Below are positions 33,137-44,426 of a stretch of 64,000 nucleotides of DNA, in pieces. This DNA is from JANQPX01 sp039197065 (GTDB lineage: Bacteria; Pseudomonadota; Alphaproteobacteria; Geminicoccales; Geminicoccaceae), in NCBI GenBank assembly GCA_039197065.1, contig JBCCUL010000025.1, positions 62,001 to 126,000 on the forward strand, in the 5' to 3' direction. Numbering within the stretch: position 1 is the stretch's first letter; every line of letters starts with the position of its first letter. Under the pieces are notes generated by a model. The model was given only the letters and a program-made list of their open reading frames with translations. It did not search any database and was not told the origin of the DNA. Made by a program: the position numbers and the translations under genes.

Positions 33137-35545
33137 CTAAAGGCTGATCTCTTTCGACGATCCCGGCCTGAGCTCGAACGTCTTATCTCCGTAGCCGATG
33201 CGGATCGGCAGGGCTGGAAAGTCGACAGATTCGACCATTGCCTCCTTCTGGCCAATCGCGATCTTCAGCTCATTGCCTCGGTACCGAAGCCGAAGCCTGA
33301 GCTCCTTCAGGTCCTTCGGCAGGAAGGGGTTGAGCCAAAGCGTGTCGTCGCGGATCTCGACGCCGGTGAACACGCGAAGCATCGCGTCCACCGTGCCGGC
33401 CATCGCGCCAAGATGGACGCCTTCCGCCGTGGTACCGCCTTGGACATCCGCGACATCACTGTAGAGCGCTTCGCGCAAGAGGCGCCAAGCTTGGGCGCGA
33501 TCGGAGCGATAGAGAACCCAGCCATGTACCACACGACTGAGGGTCGAGCCGTGGGAGGTCCGCCTGGTGTAGTAGTCGATCGTCTCCGGAATCATCTCAG
33601 GATCAAAATCGTAACCAAGCTGCTTGAACAGACGCTCCAGCTCTTCCGCGGAGAAGAGATAGAACAGCATGAGGACGTCGGCCTGCTTCGAGAGCTTGTA
33701 GCGATTGGGGCTGTCGCCTTCGGCTTCAAGAAGGCGATCAAGCCGCTGGATGTCGTCGTATTTTTCACGATAGCCGTCCCAGTCGAATTCCTCGAGCACT
33801 TCGTAGCCCTCGAACTGGCTGATCACGCCATCCTTGTGGAAGACGACCTTGAGCTTTCGACTGATTTCCCGCCATCGCGCCGTCTCGTCTGTTGAAAGGG
33901 CTAGGCTGCGGCTGAGTTCGGCGAAGCGATCCGGCGGTAGGCGCTCGATCATGTCGAGGGCTCGGCCGAGGCACCAGGCGGCCATGACATTGGTGTAGGC
34001 GTTGTTGTTCAAGCCTGGTTCTTCGGTGTCGGGATAGCCGTCGTGATATTCGTCCGGCCCCATCACCGATTTGATGTCGAATCGATCCAGCGCGCCATCA
34101 TAGCTGGTCGCCGACGCCCAGAAACGCGCGATCTCGAACAGCATCTCGGCACCGTAATAGGCCATGAACTCGAGATCCCAAGTGGCCTCATAATACTGCC
34201 AGATGTTGTAGGCGATGGCCGCGCTGACATGGCGCTGCAGGTGGGAATTGTCCGGCAGCCAGCGCCCGGATTTCGGATTGAGATGGACCTGCTGGGTCTC
34301 CTCGCGCCCATCGCTGCCGCTTTGCCAGGGGAACATGGCACCCTCGAAGCCGGCGGTCTTCGCGGCGAGGCGCGCTTCCTCCAGACGGCGATAGCGATAC
34401 TTCAAAAGCGCTCGGGTGATCGACGGCAGGCGCAGATTGATCACCGGAAAGATGAAGAGCTCGTCCCAGAAGATGTGGCCGCGATAGGCCTCGCCGTGAA
34501 GGCCGCGTGCCGGGATTCCGACGTCGCTGTCGATGACATGGGGCGAGGCCGTCTGCAGGAGATGGAAGGTGTGAAGACGAAGAATACGCCGCGCTTCGAG
34601 ATCCCGTTCCTCATGATCGTTGTAGACGACATCGATCTCGAACTGCCGCCAGAGTTCCTGCCAGGCTTTGACATGAGTCGCCAGAAGGCCGGCAAATTCG
34701 GGTGCTCTGCGCACCGCCTGCGCTGCGGCTAGCGCCGAGCTGGCGATCGCCTGATCACGTGACGCATAGATTGCAGCGATCTTCTCGATGGTGAGGCGAT
34801 CGCCGATCTCCAGGTTGTGGGCGAAGCTGTTGACGATCAGGTCCTTCCCATGCTCGACCTCATGGCCGATATCGAGCCGTTCGCCATTCAGATAAGCGTG
34901 GGTGCACGCCGCTTCTGCGATTTCGATGCGCGATTGGCTGGTGCGCGCCACAAGCAAAATAACATCGTCGCCCTGGCGTTCGCTGCCCAGCGGCTCGAGA
35001 TGCTTGTTGGCGAGCGTCTGGTAGCGGGCGACACCGCCATTCAAGACACGGCCATCCAGGCTGGAGCGGATCTCGATGCGTCCCGACCAGTTGACCGATT
35101 CGATCCGTGTTTCCAGGGCGGCCAGATGCGGGTTGGCCATGTGTACGAGACGGCGCTGATCAATGCGCGTTTCCTGGCCTTTCGCGTCCCGGCAATGCAC
35201 CCAGCGATGCAGCACGCCGTTCTTCAGATCGAGTTCCTGCCGATAGTCGAGAATTTCCACCTTGTGCAGATCGAACCAGCCGGCACCGTCGATCCGTATC
35301 TGAAGCGGCAACCAGTTGGGCAGGTTGACCAGATCCTCGTTTTCGATCATGCGCCCGGCGATCTCGGTGGTCAGGCGATTGTAGCCGCCGGCGAGATAGG
35401 TGCCGGGGTAATGGCAATCGCCGGCGGAACTCTCGGGAGCGGCGCCGCGCGTCGCGATATAGCCATTGCCGAGCACGCAAAGGGCTTCGCGCAGCTTCTC
35501 CTGGTCGGGATCGAAGCCTTCGAAAATCAGGGACCATTCACTCAT
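33137..35545 (-). CDS. Glycoside hydrolase family 65 protein (trehalose/kojibiose phosphorylase-like)
   Basis: This 802-residue protein has an N-terminal beta-sandwich (about 1-270), an (alpha/alpha)6 barrel with the catalytic acid Glu499 in GPDEYHDG, and a C-terminal beta-sheet end. WDELFIFPVINLRLP and KQADVLMLFYLFS are GH65 features. GH65 enzymes split trehalose, maltose or kojibiose with phosphate into glucose and beta-glucose 1-phosphate. The upstream gene overlaps it by 4 bp and encodes a beta-phosphoglucomutase-like domain joined to trehalose-phosphatase, which strongly favours trehalose as substrate. Confidence 0.9.
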   Translation of the reverse strand: MSEWSLIFEGFDPDQEKLREALCVLGNGYIATRGAAPESSAGDCHYPGTYLAGGYNRLTTEIAGRMIENEDLVNLPNWLPLQIRIDGAGWFDLHKVEILDYRQELDLKNGVLHRWVHCRDAKGQETRIDQRRLVHMANPHLAALETRIESVNWSGRIEIRSSLDGRVLNGGVARYQTLANKHLEPLGSERQGDDVILLVARTSQSRIEIAEAACTHAYLNGERLDIGHEVEHGKDLIVNSFAHNLEIGDRLTIEKIAAIYASRDQAIASSALAAAQAVRRAPEFAGLLATHVKAWQELWRQFEIDVVYNDHEERDLEARRILRLHTFHLLQTASPHVIDSDVGIPARGLHGEAYRGHIFWDELFIFPVINLRLPSITRALLKYRYRRLEEARLAAKTAGFEGAMFPWQSGSDGREETQQVHLNPKSGRWLPDNSHLQRHVSAAIAYNIWQYYEATWDLEFMAYYGAEMLFEIARFWASATSYDGALDRFDIKSVMGPDEYHDGYPDTEEPGLNNNAYTNVMAAWCLGRALDMIERLPPDRFAELSRSLALSTDETARWREISRKLKVVFHKDGVISQFEGYEVLEEFDWDGYREKYDDIQRLDRLLEAEGDSPNRYKLSKQADVLMLFYLFSAEELERLFKQLGYDFDPEMIPETIDYYTRRTSHGSTLSRVVHGWVLYRSDRAQAWRLLREALYSDVADVQGGTTAEGVHLGAMAGTVDAMLRVFTGVEIRDDTLWLNPFLPKDLKELRLRLRYRGNELKIAIGQKEAMVESVDFPALPIRIGYGDKTFELRPGSSKEISL

Positions 35546-37116
35546 GGGTTGGCGCCCTTGGCTTGGGGTTGGTCCGACGCTTTTTGGAGCAGCGCTTCGA
35601 GAAACATCTGGACCTCGTCGGTATCGACAAGCGCCAGGGTCGCGAAGGTCGATCGGCGCGCCCCGCGCACGACGATGCCGAACCCTCGATCCCGGATCTC
35701 GCGAAAGGCGTCCTCGTCGGTCACGTCGTCGCCGATATAGAGGGGCAGCACGTCATCGCCGTCGAGGCCGAGCGCCTTCAGCAGGGACGCCACCGCTTTG
35801 CCTTTGTGCCAATCGATGTCCGGCTGCAGATCGTACACCATCTTGCCGAGCGTCCGCCGAAGCCCCGGATGCGCGGCGACGACCTCGTCGGTGATCTTTT
35901 TGACGTTTTCATGATCCGCTTCGGCAACCAGACGGTAGTGCACGGCCACGCTCAGGCGTTTTCGTTCGACCAGCACGCCGTCGATGTCGGTAAGCCGTTC
36001 TCTGAGCGCCCGCTCTGCCGCATCGAGCAGTGGCAGATACTCTGCACCATGCTCCGCCGCCTGCTCGGTTTGATCGGGACCGCCGATCTCGAAGCCGTGG
36101 CTCCCGGAATAGTAGAGGCCATCAAGCGCCACGAGACGCCTGATATCCCTCAGATCGCGGCCGCTGACGATGGCGACGGTCGCGATCTCGGCGAGCCCCG
36201 CCAAAGTCCGGCGCATGCGATCGGACAGAAGGGCCAGTTCCGGCCGATCCACGATCGGCGTCAACGTGCCGTCATAGTCCAGGCAGATGGCCAGCCGCTT
36301 GCCGCCGGCTCGATCGCCGATGTCCCCGATCGCTGCCATCGCCGGGGGCAGATCGTCGATCGGCTGCATCTGGCGCCAGGCGAGCGGCACATCGGAGAGA
36401 CGCGCGACCACGAGATGCGCGCCGGCGGCGGCGAGCGCTTCCGGGTGATGAGTGCGATCGACGCCGATCACCAGGCCGAAGCCGCCACGCACCCCGGCCT
36501 CGACGCCGGCGATCGCATCCTCGACCACGACGGCCCGCCCGGGCGGAACGCCGAGCGCTTTGGCGGCAGCCAGGAACATATCGGGTGCGGGCTTTCCGGG
36601 GAGGCCCGTTCGTGCGACGTCGTCGCCATCGATCCAGCCGTCGAACCGGTCGGCAAGATCGGCCTTCGCGACGATCGCGCGCGCATTGCGGCTGGAAGAA
36701 ACCAGCGCCGTCTTGAACCCGGCCTCCCGCACATTGTCGAGAAAGGCGATCGCGGCGGGAAAGGTCGCGATCCCCTCAGTGCTCAGTGCGTCGAAGAAAT
36801 AGCCGTTCTTTCGGCGGCCGAGACCATGGACGGTCGAGGCCGACGGCGGATCGTCCTCCGTTCCTTCAGGAAGATCGATCGCGCGCGAGGCCAGGAATCC
36901 TCTGACACCATCCAGGCGCGGCTTGCCATCGACATAAGCGCGGTAGTCCCTGTCCAGATCGAACGGCCGGAAACCGTCGCCGCCCCTGTCCAGCAAGAAC
37001 GCGTCGAACAGCGTCTTCCAGCTTCGGGCGTGCAGGGCAGCGCTGTCAGTCAGGACACCATCCAAATCGAAGAGGACGGCGTCGACATGGTCGGTGTCGA
37101 GCGGCAGAAGCGACAT
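35542..37116 (-). CDS. Fusion of beta-phosphoglucomutase-like HAD and trehalose-6-phosphate phosphatase
   Basis: This is a 524-residue protein of two HAD enzymes. Residues 1-250 have VLFDLDGVLTDS (nucleophile Asp17, acid Asp19) and AVVVEDAIAGVEAG, a beta-phosphoglucomutase-type subfamily I HAD. Residues 270-524 have CLDYDGTLTPI, IVSGRDLRDIRRLV and YIGDDVTDEDAF, matching trehalose-phosphatase OtsB. The N-part would turn beta-glucose 1-phosphate from the GH65 enzyme into glucose 6-phosphate; the C-part would free trehalose from trehalose 6-phosphate. No OtsA is in the window. An FNR-type box lies 65 nt upstream. Confidence 0.9.
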   Translation of the reverse strand: MSLLPLDTDHVDAVLFDLDGVLTDSAALHARSWKTLFDAFLLDRGGDGFRPFDLDRDYRAYVDGKPRLDGVRGFLASRAIDLPEGTEDDPPSASTVHGLGRRKNGYFFDALSTEGIATFPAAIAFLDNVREAGFKTALVSSSRNARAIVAKADLADRFDGWIDGDDVARTGLPGKPAPDMFLAAAKALGVPPGRAVVVEDAIAGVEAGVRGGFGLVIGVDRTHHPEALAAAGAHLVVARLSDVPLAWRQMQPIDDLPPAMAAIGDIGDRAGGKRLAICLDYDGTLTPIVDRPELALLSDRMRRTLAGLAEIATVAIVSGRDLRDIRRLVALDGLYYSGSHGFEIGGPDQTEQAAEHGAEYLPLLDAAERALRERLTDIDGVLVERKRLSVAVHYRLVAEADHENVKKITDEVVAAHPGLRRTLGKMVYDLQPDIDWHKGKAVASLLKALGLDGDDVLPLYIGDDVTDEDAFREIRDRGFGIVVRGARRSTFATLALVDTDEVQMFLEALLQKASDQPQAKGANP

Positions 37117-37181
37117 GCATCACCACAATTTCCAAAAAACGACCTGCCCTTCCGACTAAGCGCAACGAAAAAGAAAGGACC

Positions 37182-37195
37182 TTGATTTTTATCAA
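37182..37195. promoter_or_regulatory. FNR/FixK-type box TTGATTTTTATCAA between divergent genes
   Basis: This is a perfect TTGAT-N4-ATCAA dyad. It lies 68 nt before the PEP synthase start (plus strand) and 65 nt before the trehalose fusion gene start (minus strand). A single site can serve both directions. Confidence 0.85.
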
Positions 37196-37263
37196 TCAGC
37201 ACGACCGACCGGCGTGGTTGCATAGCAGCCATTCGAGGCAATCAAACAAGAGACGAGGGCAGC

Positions 37264-39681
37264 ATGACCGCACGCTATGTCCGCTGGTTCGAGGAATTGA
37301 GCCTGGATGACGTTCCGCTGGTTGGCGGCAAGAATGCCTCGCTTGGCGAGATGTATCGAGAGCTTACCGGTCTCGGCCTGAACGTGCCGAACGGCTTTGC
37401 GATCACCGCCGATGCCTTTCGTGATGCACTCACCGAAGCGAAGGCTTGGGAGGAGCTGCACGCGCTCCTGGACGATCTGGACAAGAACGATGTCCCTGCC
37501 CTTCAGGCAGCTGGAGCGAGGGCGCGTGACTTGGTCTACAAGGCGGGCCTGCCCGATAAGGCGGCCGATGAGATCCTGAAGGCCTATCATCAACTGCGAA
37601 ACGAGTATGGCGACGATCTCAGTGTCGCCGTGCGCAGTTCCGCAACCGCCGAGGATCTGCCGACCGCCAGCTTTGCCGGCCAGCACGACACCTTCCTAAA
37701 CATCCAGGGCGAGGCGATCCTTCTGGACGCTGTCCGCCGTTGCAACGCGTCCCTCTTCACCGACCGCGCCATCTCCTATCGGACCGACCAGGGCTTCGAT
37801 CACTTCAAGGTCGCGCTATCAGCCGGCGTCATGAAGATGGTGCGCTCCGATCTCTCTTCCAGCGGCGTGATGTTCTCGATCGACACCGAGACCGGCTTCA
37901 AGGACGCTGTCTTCATCACCGGCGCCTACGGCCTCGGCGAGAACGTGGTGAAGGGCACGGTCGATCCCGACGAGTTCCATGTGCACAAGCCCACCTACAA
38001 AGACGGCTACCGCGCCGTGCTGCGCCGCCATATCGGCGACAAGCAGGTGAAGATGATCTACGCGTCCGGCCACACCCGCGAGCCGGTCACCAACATTCCG
38101 ACACCGAAGGCCGACCGTCAGCGCTACTGCGTCGGCGACGAGGACATACTGGCGCTCGCCGGACAGGCGATCATCATCGAGGAGCATTACAGCATGGCCG
38201 CCGGCAGCTTTCGACCGATGGATATCGAGTGGGCGAAGGATGGTCTGGACGGCAAGCTCTACATCGTCCAGGCGCGCCCGGAGACCGTCGTCTCGCAGCG
38301 CTCCGGCGCCGTGATGGAGAGCTATCAACTGGAAAAGCAGGGCGAGGTGCTTGTGACCGGCCGCGCGGTCGGCACCAAGATCGGCACCGGCCAGGCGCGC
38401 GTCATCAAGGACGTACACAAGCTCGGCGACTTCAAACCGGGCGAGGTGCTGGTCGCGGACATCACCACGCCGGACTGGGAGCCGGTGATGAAGACAGCGG
38501 GCGCCATCGTCACCAATCGCGGCGGGCGCACCTGCCATGCGGCGATCATCTCGCGCGAGCTCGGCATTCCCGCTGTGGTTGGTACGGAACATGCGACCGA
38601 GACGCTGCATGACGGTCAAGAGGTCACGGTGAGCTGCGCCGAGGGCGACACCGGCCGCGTGTACGAGAAAATCCTGCCATTCGAGCTGAAGCGGACCGAT
38701 CTCAGCGGGATCAAGCGACCGGCGACCCACATCATGATCAATCTCGGCAATCCCGATCTCGCTTTTCAGACCTGCCAACTCCCCAATGACGGCGTCGGCC
38801 TCGCGCGCATGGAGTTCATCGTCAGCGAGTCGATCAAGGTCCACCCCATGGCGCTGATCCAGCCGGAGAAGGTCGAGGATCCGGCCGAGCGCGCCGAGAT
38901 CGAGCGCCTGACCGCACATCACGCCTCGCCCAGCGACTATTTCGTCGAGACGCTTGCCGAGGGCGTCGGCACGATCGCCGCGGCTTTTCATCCGAAGCCG
39001 GTCATCATTCGCATGTCCGACTTCAAGACCAACGAATATGCCGCCCTGATCGGCGGCCGCTGGTTCGAGCCGGAGGAAGCCAACCCGATGCTGGGCTTCC
39101 GTGGTGCCGCCCGCTACGCCCACCCCGCCTACGAGCCGGGCTTTGCGCTCGAATGCCAGGCGATGCAGCGTGTGCGCGACGTCATGGGCTTGAAGAACCT
39201 GAAGCTGATGATCCCGTTCTGCCGGCGGATCGACGAGGCGAAGAAGGTGCTCGACGTCATGGCCAGAAACGGCCTCGAGCGCGGTAATGATGGTCTCGAA
39301 ATCTACGTGATGTGCGAGATCCCGAACAACGTCATCCTGGTCGATCAGTTCGCCGAGTTGTTCGACGGTTTTTCGATCGGCTCCAACGACCTCACCCAGC
39401 TGGTGCTTGGTGTCGACCGCGATTCCGAATTGGTCGCCTTCGAATTCGACGAGCGTGATCCCGGCTTGCTCGAAATGCTGAAGCTTGCGGTCGATGGCGC
39501 CAAGCGCAACGACCGTCATTGCGGCATCTGCGGCCAGGCGCCGTCCGATTATCCGGAGATCGCCGAATATCTCGTGCGCATCGGCATCGAATCCATGAGC
39601 TTGACGGCGGACACCGTGATCGAGACGACGCTTGCGGTGCTCGACCTGGAGGAAAAGCTGGGACGTCCGCCGCGCGATTAG
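37264..39681 (+). CDS. ppsA: Phosphoenolpyruvate synthase (pyruvate, water dikinase)
   Basis: This 805-residue enzyme makes PEP from pyruvate and ATP with release of AMP and phosphate. The N-terminal ATP-grasp part opens VGGKNASLGEMYREL, with VAVRSSATAEDLPTASFAGQ. The swivelling phosphohistidine is in GGRTCHAAIISRELG at about residue 423. The C-terminal TIM barrel has the conserved SIGSNDLTQLVLGVDRDS and the catalytic Cys in CGICGQAPSDYPE near residue 755. Together with PFOR it would let acetyl-CoA or pyruvate feed gluconeogenesis. Its 3' end overlaps the convergent hypE stop by 4 bp. Confidence 0.94.
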   Translation: MTARYVRWFEELSLDDVPLVGGKNASLGEMYRELTGLGLNVPNGFAITADAFRDALTEAKAWEELHALLDDLDKNDVPALQAAGARARDLVYKAGLPDKAADEILKAYHQLRNEYGDDLSVAVRSSATAEDLPTASFAGQHDTFLNIQGEAILLDAVRRCNASLFTDRAISYRTDQGFDHFKVALSAGVMKMVRSDLSSSGVMFSIDTETGFKDAVFITGAYGLGENVVKGTVDPDEFHVHKPTYKDGYRAVLRRHIGDKQVKMIYASGHTREPVTNIPTPKADRQRYCVGDEDILALAGQAIIIEEHYSMAAGSFRPMDIEWAKDGLDGKLYIVQARPETVVSQRSGAVMESYQLEKQGEVLVTGRAVGTKIGTGQARVIKDVHKLGDFKPGEVLVADITTPDWEPVMKTAGAIVTNRGGRTCHAAIISRELGIPAVVGTEHATETLHDGQEVTVSCAEGDTGRVYEKILPFELKRTDLSGIKRPATHIMINLGNPDLAFQTCQLPNDGVGLARMEFIVSESIKVHPMALIQPEKVEDPAERAEIERLTAHHASPSDYFVETLAEGVGTIAAAFHPKPVIIRMSDFKTNEYAALIGGRWFEPEEANPMLGFRGAARYAHPAYEPGFALECQAMQRVRDVMGLKNLKLMIPFCRRIDEAKKVLDVMARNGLERGNDGLEIYVMCEIPNNVILVDQFAELFDGFSIGSNDLTQLVLGVDRDSELVAFEFDERDPGLLEMLKLAVDGAKRNDRHCGICGQAPSDYPEIAEYLVRIGIESMSLTADTVIETTLAVLDLEEKLGRPPRD

Positions 39682-40720
39682 CAGATCCGCGGCAGTTGCT
39701 CGCCGCTCAGCATGTCGACGGTGCGAGCGCTGCCGAAGGCGTTTCGAAGGGTGACCTGTCCGCTTGTCGCGCCTCGAACACGACCGGCGATGACCGCCTG
39801 CCGACTGACTTCATGGCCGTGGAGAACGGCAAGCGCCTGTTCGGCGTCGTCGGGGGCGATGATGGCGACAAAGCGGCCTTCATTGGCGACGTGGATCGGA
39901 TCGAAGCCGAGGAGTTCGCAGGCGGCACGGATGTCTTCGCGCACGGGGATCGCCTCCTCGTCGAGCGTGACAGCGACACCGGCTGTCTCGGCGATCTCGA
40001 CAAGGGCGCTGGCGAGGCCGCCGCGGGTGAGGTCACGCAAGCAATGGACGGCGATGCCGGCTTCGATCAAGGCCAGCACTGGATCGATCAGCGGCGCGCA
40101 GTCGCTTTCGATCATACTTTCAAAGCCGAGATTTTCACGTGCGGCCATGACAGCGATCCCGTGACGGCCGAGATCGCCGCTAACGATCACCACGTCGTCC
40201 GGACTGATCAGCGCAGGTGTGGGCGTCGATGACGTCATCATGCGGCCGACGCCGCTGGTGTTGATGAACAGACCGTCCGCTTTGCCGTGCTCCACGACCT
40301 TGGTGTCGCCGGTGATGATGGTGACGCCGGCTGCCGCCGCGGCCTGACTCATCGAGCCGACGATCTGCTCAAGCGTCGCCATCGGCAAACCGTCCTCGAT
40401 GATGAAGCCGGCGCTCAGATGCAGTGGCCGAGCGCCGCACATCGCGAGATCGTTGACCGTGCCATTGACGGCGAGCGTTCCGATATCGCCGCCTGGAAAG
40501 ACCAGCGGCTGCACCACGTAACTGTCGGTGGTGAGCGCAACCGGTCCACCCGGATCAAAAACCGCGCCGTCATGACGGGCGTCGAGCAGCGGGTTGGCGA
40601 AGGCCTTGGCGAACAGCCCGTCGATCAGATCAGCCATCGCCCGCCCGCCGCCGCCATGCGCAAGCTGCACTAGGCGGCCGCCTTGATGGGGAACGGGGCA
40701 GTGAAGGTCGTCCGCGCCGG

Positions 40721-40724
<4 letters not shown>
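39678..40724 (-). CDS. hypE: Hydrogenase maturation protein HypE
   Basis: This 348-residue AIR-synthase-fold enzyme turns the carbamoyl group on its last Cys into thiocyanate, the source of the CN ligands of the NiFe site. LAHGGGGRAMADLI starts the fold. FPGGDIGTLAVNGTVNDLAMCGA is the ATP/dimer core, and the protein ends PRIC with the essential terminal Cys348. It is the last gene of the hydrogenase operon and overlaps hypD by 4 bp. HypF, made from the same operon, supplies the carbamoyl group. Confidence 0.95.
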
Positions 40725-41820
<1,096 letters not shown>

Positions 41821-41824
<4 letters not shown>

Positions 41825-42090
41825 CGGGCCGGTCCGCCGGCCAGGGCTGACTTCGCGTCTTCGAGTTCGTCGAGTGCTGCGAGTTCGTCCAGCACCTTGT
41901 TCGCCTCCGTCTCGTCGAGCACGCTGATCGCGAAGCCGACATGGACGAGCACGTAATCGCCGAGCTCTGCCTCCGGCGTGAAGGCGAGATTGATCTCCTT
42001 GATCACACCGCCGAAGTCGACCTTGCCGGTGCGGGTCAGCGGATCGCCGGATGACAGCTCGATCACTTTAGCGGGCACGGCTAGACACAT
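41821..42090 (-). CDS. hypC: Hydrogenase maturation chaperone HypC
   Basis: This 89-residue protein starts MCLAVPAKVIEL. Cys2, exposed after Met removal, carries the iron complex from HypD to the hydrogenase large subunit. GDYVLVHVGFAISVLDETEA is the conserved second half of the OB-like barrel. It has the usual length plus a short Glu/Leu-rich tail. It overlaps hypF by 10 bp and hypD by 4 bp. Confidence 0.95.
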
Positions 42091-44426
42091 GATGGCGTCT
42101 CCCTCTTGTGCTCGAAGGCCGCGCAGGCGATTTGCCCCACTGCCAGGCCGCCATCATTGGGTGGTACGTTTCGATGCAGGTGTACCGTGAAGCCGGCGGC
42201 CTCCAGCCGATCCTTTGCGCACTCGGTCAGATAGCGATTTTGAAAACACCCGCCCGTCAAGCCGATACGTGCCCGGCCGATTTTTCTTGCAATGTCGACC
42301 ATCACGTCGGCGATGCCGTTTTGGAAGGCGGTCGCCATCTCACCGACATCGCGTTCCTTTCCAACGTCGTCGACAAGCGCACGGATCGCAGGACGCCAAT
42401 CGACCACGAGGTGGTTTCCATTGTCGTCGACATCGAATGGATAAGCACCCGTCAACGAGGTCGCCGTGCGACCCGTGCGACCCTCGAGTTCGATGGCGGC
42501 CTGACCGCTGTAGCTGGTGATCTGTCTGATGCCGATGATGGCGGCAGCGGCGTCGAACAGGCGGCCGACGCTGGAAGTCATCGGCGTGTTCAACTTGGTC
42601 TCGATCATGCGCTTCAAGACGGCGAGATCACTGGCCCGCAGGCTTCTGATCGGCATAAGCGCCTGTTGTTCGCGCACGACGTCCTCGCCGAGCGCATCCA
42701 GGAGCAGGGCGATCGCCGTTCGTCTCGGCTCGCGGATCGCCATCTCGCCGCCGGGAAGGGCAAAGGGCCGAAAGGACGCGACGCGTCGCCAGCCATCCTC
42801 CGTCACCAGGATCGCCTCGCCGCCCCAGATGGTGCCGTCTTCGCCATAACCGGTGCCGTCGAAGGCGAAGCCGAGGAGTGGTGATGCGAGATCGTTGTCG
42901 GTCATCAGGCTAAAGACATGCGCAGCGTGGTGCTGGATTCTTCGAACAGGCTTGCCGATGCGTTCGGCGAGCCCGGTCGAGGCGTAGTCGGGATGACGAT
43001 CACAGACCACGAGTTCGGGCGAGACACCTTGGGTCCGTTCGATATCGACGACCGCCGCCTCATGCGCCGCGCGCGCCGCCAATGTGTCGAGATCGCCGAT
43101 ATGCGGACCGAGCACGATGCCGTGTTGCGAAGCGATGGCGACCGCCGTCTTCTCCTGACCGCCAAGCGCCAGCATTGTTGGCTGGGCGCCCTCGCGCGAC
43201 ACTGTAAGCGGAGCCAATCCGCGACCGAGGCGAAGAGTGATCGGCCTTCTCGCAATCAATCGCTGCACGCTGTCGTCAAGCGGCCGGCGGATCGGGCGGT
43301 CGTGGGTGAGGAAGCGATCGGCGATGCTGCCGAGACGTGTGCGTGCATCGTCGATCTCGATCGCCATCGGCTCCCCATTGAGATTGCCGCTGGTGACGAC
43401 TACGGGAACACCGACAGCGTCCAACAGCAGGTGATGCAAGGGCGTGGTCGGCAACATCAACCCGAGCCAGGGCAATGCAGGGGCGACCGCAGGGTAGACG
43501 GGCGCATCATCCCTTTCCGTGACGAGAACGATCGGACCGGCGGGGCCGGCCAGCATGTCCCGTTCCCTAGGCGCGAGCATTGCCAGCTTAGAGGCTTGAT
43601 CGATATCTTGGACCATCAACGCGAAGGGCTTCTCCGCCCGCTGCTTCCTTGCGCGCAAACGCGCGACCGCGTCTTCGTTGCGTGCGTCGACAAGCAGCTG
43701 GAAACCACCGAGCCCCTTTAGCGCAATGATCTGTCCAGCCCTGAGATCCGCGGCAGCGGCTTCGAGCGCTTCATCACATGTCGCCAAGGTCCGCCCGGCA
43801 CCCTCCTGATAAGCCAGAGTCGGACCGCAGTCGGGACAAGCCTGGGTCTCGGCATGGAAGCGACGGTCGTCCGGGTTTTCGTATTCGGCCCGACACGCAG
43901 CGCACATGCTGAAGCCCGACATCGCCGTTCGCGCACGGTCATAGGGCAGCGCGTCGACGATGGAGAAACGTGGGCCGCAGGCGGTGCAGGTTGTGAAGGG
44001 ATAGCGATAGCGCCGGTTCGCAGGATCGCGGATGTCGTCGAGACAATCAGCGCAAGTGACGCGATCAACCAAATCGATGGGGCGCACGTCGCCGGCGAGC
44101 AGGCTCGTGCGCACAACGAAGCCTCTGTCTTCGCGAAGTGAGCTGGCTTCGTGATGGATGTGATCGATGCGCGCCAGCGACGGCGCCTTTGCTCGCAGAT
44201 CGCGACGGAACGTTGCGATGGCCGAGGCGCAGCCCTGGACCTCCGCCACGACGCCTTCCGGACCGTTGGCCACCCAGCCCGTCAGATCGAGTGCGTGGGC
44301 GAGACGATGCACGAAGGGGCGAAAGCCCACACCCTGCACCCGGCCTTCGATGATGATTCGCTGTCGCGAAATCGGAGCGTCGACCTCGTCCAGGCATACG
44401 GCCACCGCCTTAGTCGTCGACGACAT
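42081..44426 (-). CDS. hypF: Carbamoyltransferase HypF
   Basis: This 781-residue enzyme activates carbamoyl phosphate and passes it to HypE. Domains in order: acylphosphatase (IEGRVQGVGFRPFVHRLA), zinc fingers (CADCLDDI with CTAC, then CAACRAEY with CPDC), a YrdC/SUA5 domain (PVVVTSGNLNGEPMAI) and a Kae1-like domain (HHAAHVFSLMTDND, FDGTGYGEDGTIWGGE). The ATG at 44426 has GGAGAG five bases upstream and is preferred over one at 44456. It overlaps hypA by 17 bp. The length is normal. Confidence 0.95.
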   Translation of the reverse strand: MSSTTKAVAVCLDEVDAPISRQRIIIEGRVQGVGFRPFVHRLAHALDLTGWVANGPEGVVAEVQGCASAIATFRRDLRAKAPSLARIDHIHHEASSLREDRGFVVRTSLLAGDVRPIDLVDRVTCADCLDDIRDPANRRYRYPFTTCTACGPRFSIVDALPYDRARTAMSGFSMCAACRAEYENPDDRRFHAETQACPDCGPTLAYQEGAGRTLATCDEALEAAAADLRAGQIIALKGLGGFQLLVDARNEDAVARLRARKQRAEKPFALMVQDIDQASKLAMLAPRERDMLAGPAGPIVLVTERDDAPVYPAVAPALPWLGLMLPTTPLHHLLLDAVGVPVVVTSGNLNGEPMAIEIDDARTRLGSIADRFLTHDRPIRRPLDDSVQRLIARRPITLRLGRGLAPLTVSREGAQPTMLALGGQEKTAVAIASQHGIVLGPHIGDLDTLAARAAHEAAVVDIERTQGVSPELVVCDRHPDYASTGLAERIGKPVRRIQHHAAHVFSLMTDNDLASPLLGFAFDGTGYGEDGTIWGGEAILVTEDGWRRVASFRPFALPGGEMAIREPRRTAIALLLDALGEDVVREQQALMPIRSLRASDLAVLKRMIETKLNTPMTSSVGRLFDAAAAIIGIRQITSYSGQAAIELEGRTGRTATSLTGAYPFDVDDNGNHLVVDWRPAIRALVDDVGKERDVGEMATAFQNGIADVMVDIARKIGRARIGLTGGCFQNRYLTECAKDRLEAAGFTVHLHRNVPPNDGGLAVGQIACAAFEHKRETPSCV

